Of a stretch of DNA of 64,000 bases, positions 62,027 through 64,000 are shown piece by piece. Origin of the DNA: Bradyrhizobium sp. SZCCT0231. GTDB lineage: Bacteria; Pseudomonadota; Alphaproteobacteria; Rhizobiales; Xanthobacteraceae. The notes beneath the pieces are model-generated. The model did not search any database, was not told where the DNA came from, and was given only the letters and a program-made list of their open reading frames with translations. The stretch spans positions 372,001-436,000 of the forward strand of contig NZ_JAFCKP010000003.1 in the NCBI RefSeq assembly GCF_018130245.1. The letters are read 5' to 3'. The position numbers and the translations under genes were made by a program. Position 1 is the first letter of the stretch. Every line of letters starts with the position of its first letter.

Positions 62027-64000
62027 TCAGCGGGTAAACACCCGCTGCGGACGACGGCCGATCGGCGCCGGCGGCTGGGCCGGGGCCGGCGCTCCGAACA
62101 GCCGCTCGAAGAAGTTTGGCCCAGACGAGCCGAAGCCCCCGCCATTGTTGGCCACCGCGACCCCTGCCGGCAGCGTCGTCGCCGGGCGCGAATAGCTCGG
62201 CTGGGAATGGGCGACGACAGCCTCGAGGTCCTTGCCGCGGTTGTTCTTCAGGATGTTGATCATGACCGCGTCGCGGCCATAGACGTCCTTGCGGAACTGC
62301 AGCTTGCCGGCGTCGTCCACGAACGCGGTCTGATAGGTGATGTTGACCGGGATCGGGGTCGGGAATTTCAGATCGATCTCGCTCTTGCCGTACATGCTGC
62401 GTACGCGCTCAGGCGTGTACCTCTCGTTCGGCATGGTGATGTTGAGCAGCACGGACGCATACTGATCCGGATTTTGCACGCGCATGCAGCCATGGCTGAA
62501 GGCGCGCTCGTCGCGGCCGAACAAATGCTTGTCCGGCGTGTCGTGCTGATAGACCAGAAACTTGTTCGGGAAGTTGAAGCGGACGCGGCCGAGCGCGTTC
62601 GCTTCGCCGGGCGGCTGCGAGATGTGCACCGAGCCGTCGCGGTTCTGTTCGAGCTTGAGGCCCATGCGCTGAAGCACGGTCGGGTCCTGCTGCAGCGCCG
62701 GCAGGTATTCGTTGTAGACGATCGACGGCGGCACGTTCCAGGTCGGATTGACCGTGATGTATTTCATCGTCTCGCTGAGCAGCGGGGTCGCATGCGTTCC
62801 CGGCTTGCCGGTCACGACGCGGGTGGTCCAGACCTGCTGGCCGCGCTGCATCACCTTCAACGTGAAGTCGGGAATGTTGAGGATGACATAGGCATCCCCC
62901 AGCGAAGGCGCGCCGAGATCGCGCGGCAGCCAGCGCCAGCGCTCCATGTTCACCAGCACGGTGTCGATCTGCTTGTCGCGCTTCGGTGTGTTGAGCGCCT
63001 TGACCGTCTTGTCATCGAGGATGCCGGTCGCCTTCATTTCGACGCTGCTCTGGAATTTTCGCACGGCGTCGGCGACCACAGCGTCATAGCGGGTGTCGCC
63101 CGGGTTCTCGGTGATGCCGAGCTTGGCGCGGAGCTGCGGCACGCGCGGATCCTCCACGACGATCTCGGCCTGCTTCTTGCCGGCGGGGGTGTATTTCAGC
63201 GCCTGGCCGTCGGCGATCTCGATCACCGGGCCGTTGCCCTGGCCGCGCAGCTCGGCGAGCTTGGCCTTCAGCTCCTTGTAGAGCTTGTGCGGCGGGTTGT
63301 AGCTGTCGAGCGCTGCGGAGGCGTCCGCCGCGGTCGTGACCTTGGCGAGCACCTCGTTGGGGTCGACCGGATGTTCGGGATAGAGAATGTCGCCGCTGAC
63401 CTGCGACCAATGCATGCGGCCGCTCTGGGCGTGGCGCGCATAGTCGAACATGCTGGCGGTGAGCTTGAGCTCGGCATCCGCCAGCGCATCGGGCGTCGTG
63501 GCGGCGGCGAAGTCCGGCACCGGATAGTCGGCGGGATTGAGGCCGTCGGACGCCGCGTCCTTCAGCCGCGCGATCACGCCCTTGGCCGAAGTGGTCAGGC
63601 TGCCGCCTTGCGTCCAGACCGGCGCGAAATCGCGCGCACCGTAAAACTTCTCGATCGCTGCGCGCTCGTTCTTGCGGTCGAAATGGCGCAAGGTCTTGGC
63701 GCCGATGATGTCCTTGAGCTTGTCCGCGACCGGCTGGTCGGCGGCGGGCACGTTGCTCGCGGCCTTCACCGGCTCGGCGGCGGGAGCAGCTGCAGCAGCA
63801 GGTGCCGTGGGAGCGGCCGGCGTGACGGTTGCGGTGTCAGACTTGCTAGGTTCGGTCTTGGCGGGCTCGGTCTTTGCAGGTTCGGATTTGGCCGTCTCGC
63901 TCTTCGGCGCTTCAGGCGCGGGCGTTGTGGCGACGTCGGACGGCTTGGTCTCGACCTTGTCCGGCGCAGGCGCGGCATCCGCCTTAATCGACTCCCTCGC
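62027..64000 (-). CDS. L,D-transpeptidase, YcbB/LdtD-like (partial, runs off window)
   Basis: The reading frame is open to base 64000, so the true start and signal lie outside. The visible 657 residues begin with an Ala/Pro/Lys/Glu-rich stretch containing repeats such as SEPAKTEPAKTEP. A scaffold domain and a peptidoglycan-binding domain (VRKFQSSVEMKATGILDDKTVKALN) follow. The YkuD catalytic domain carries SHGCMRVQNP, with Cys as nucleophile. Such enzymes make 3-3 crosslinks in peptidoglycan or attach lipoproteins. A GTG at 63769 is in frame but internal, because the frame upstream is clean. Confidence 0.9.
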   Translation of the reverse strand, partial: ARESIKADAAPAPDKVETKPSDVATTPAPEAPKSETAKSEPAKTEPAKTEPSKSDTATVTPAAPTAPAAAAAPAAEPVKAASNVPAADQPVADKLKDIIGAKTLRHFDRKNERAAIEKFYGARDFAPVWTQGGSLTTSAKGVIARLKDAASDGLNPADYPVPDFAAATTPDALADAELKLTASMFDYARHAQSGRMHWSQVSGDILYPEHPVDPNEVLAKVTTAADASAALDSYNPPHKLYKELKAKLAELRGQGNGPVIEIADGQALKYTPAGKKQAEIVVEDPRVPQLRAKLGITENPGDTRYDAVVADAVRKFQSSVEMKATGILDDKTVKALNTPKRDKQIDTVLVNMERWRWLPRDLGAPSLGDAYVILNIPDFTLKVMQRGQQVWTTRVVTGKPGTHATPLLSETMKYITVNPTWNVPPSIVYNEYLPALQQDPTVLQRMGLKLEQNRDGSVHISQPPGEANALGRVRFNFPNKFLVYQHDTPDKHLFGRDERAFSHGCMRVQNPDQYASVLLNITMPNERYTPERVRSMYGKSEIDLKFPTPIPVNITYQTAFVDDAGKLQFRKDVYGRDAVMINILKNNRGKDLEAVVAHSQPSYSRPATTLPAGVAVANNGGGFGSSGPNFFERLFGAPAPAQPPAPIGRRPQRVFTR

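Overview
The window looks like a chromosomal segment of a high-GC alphaproteobacterium of the Bradyrhizobium / Nitrobacteraceae type. The grounds are strongly GC-biased codon use, alphaproteobacterial families (GapR/DUF2312, DUF1244, DUF1036, DUF2852, DUF882), the tolQRAB / pal-cpoB-tilS-ftsH block, and many dispersed palindromic repeats between genes. No rRNA, tRNA, CRISPR array, transposase or phage gene was seen. The genus is inferred from gene style, not from a search.

Layout. 0.15-5.7 kb: a CPA2 antiporter, a sirtuin, then a TetR / NmrA-like / epoxide-hydrolase-like block bracketed by an 80-bp repeat of the sirtuin 3' end. 6.0-12.7 kb: a catabolic operon, hydantoinase/oxoprolinase hyuA-hyuB plus a complete DctP-DctQ-DctM TRAP transporter. 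13.0-16.0 kb: a PQQ-dependent alcohol dehydrogenase carrying the Asp-x-Asp signature of lanthanide enzymes, with a small cytochrome c and a XoxJ-like periplasmic binding protein. 16.0-19.5 kb: a GST and TetR gene divergent across a long inverted repeat, then a chemoreceptor gene broken by a frameshift. 19.6-29.5 kb: accessory and metabolic genes, including an ECF42-type sigma factor translationally coupled to a DGPF/YciI protein, two more YciI proteins, SRPBCC and VOC proteins, an SDR, a TetR regulator, a DUF2852 membrane protein and a serine O-acetyltransferase.

30.7-43.2 kb is the conserved envelope block. tolQ-tolR-tolA-tolB end at a strong terminator. A GGDEF-EAL protein and a FeeM-like N-acyl amino acid synthase follow, and then pal, cpoB, tilS and ftsH. 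The Tol-Pal genes, which build the trans-envelope machine used in division, are therefore split by a c-di-GMP gene and an acyl-amino-acid gene; a CtrA-like box precedes the latter.

44.8-53.6 kb is the most unusual region. It holds three paralogous multi-pass membrane proteins of GT-C glycosyltransferase style, a fourth unrelated multi-pass protein, a dolichol-phosphate-mannose-synthase-like GT2 enzyme, a SAM methyltransferase, and a tiny orphan Flp-type pilin gene between two of the paralogs. It may be an uncharacterised envelope or pilin glycan-modification locus. 53.9-64.0 kb returns to housekeeping and cell-wall genes: TetR, pyruvate kinase + DUF1036, DUF1244, gapR, a class III cyclase with TolB-like and TPR parts, DUF1801, a DUF882 peptidase-like protein, and an L,D-transpeptidase cut by the window edge.
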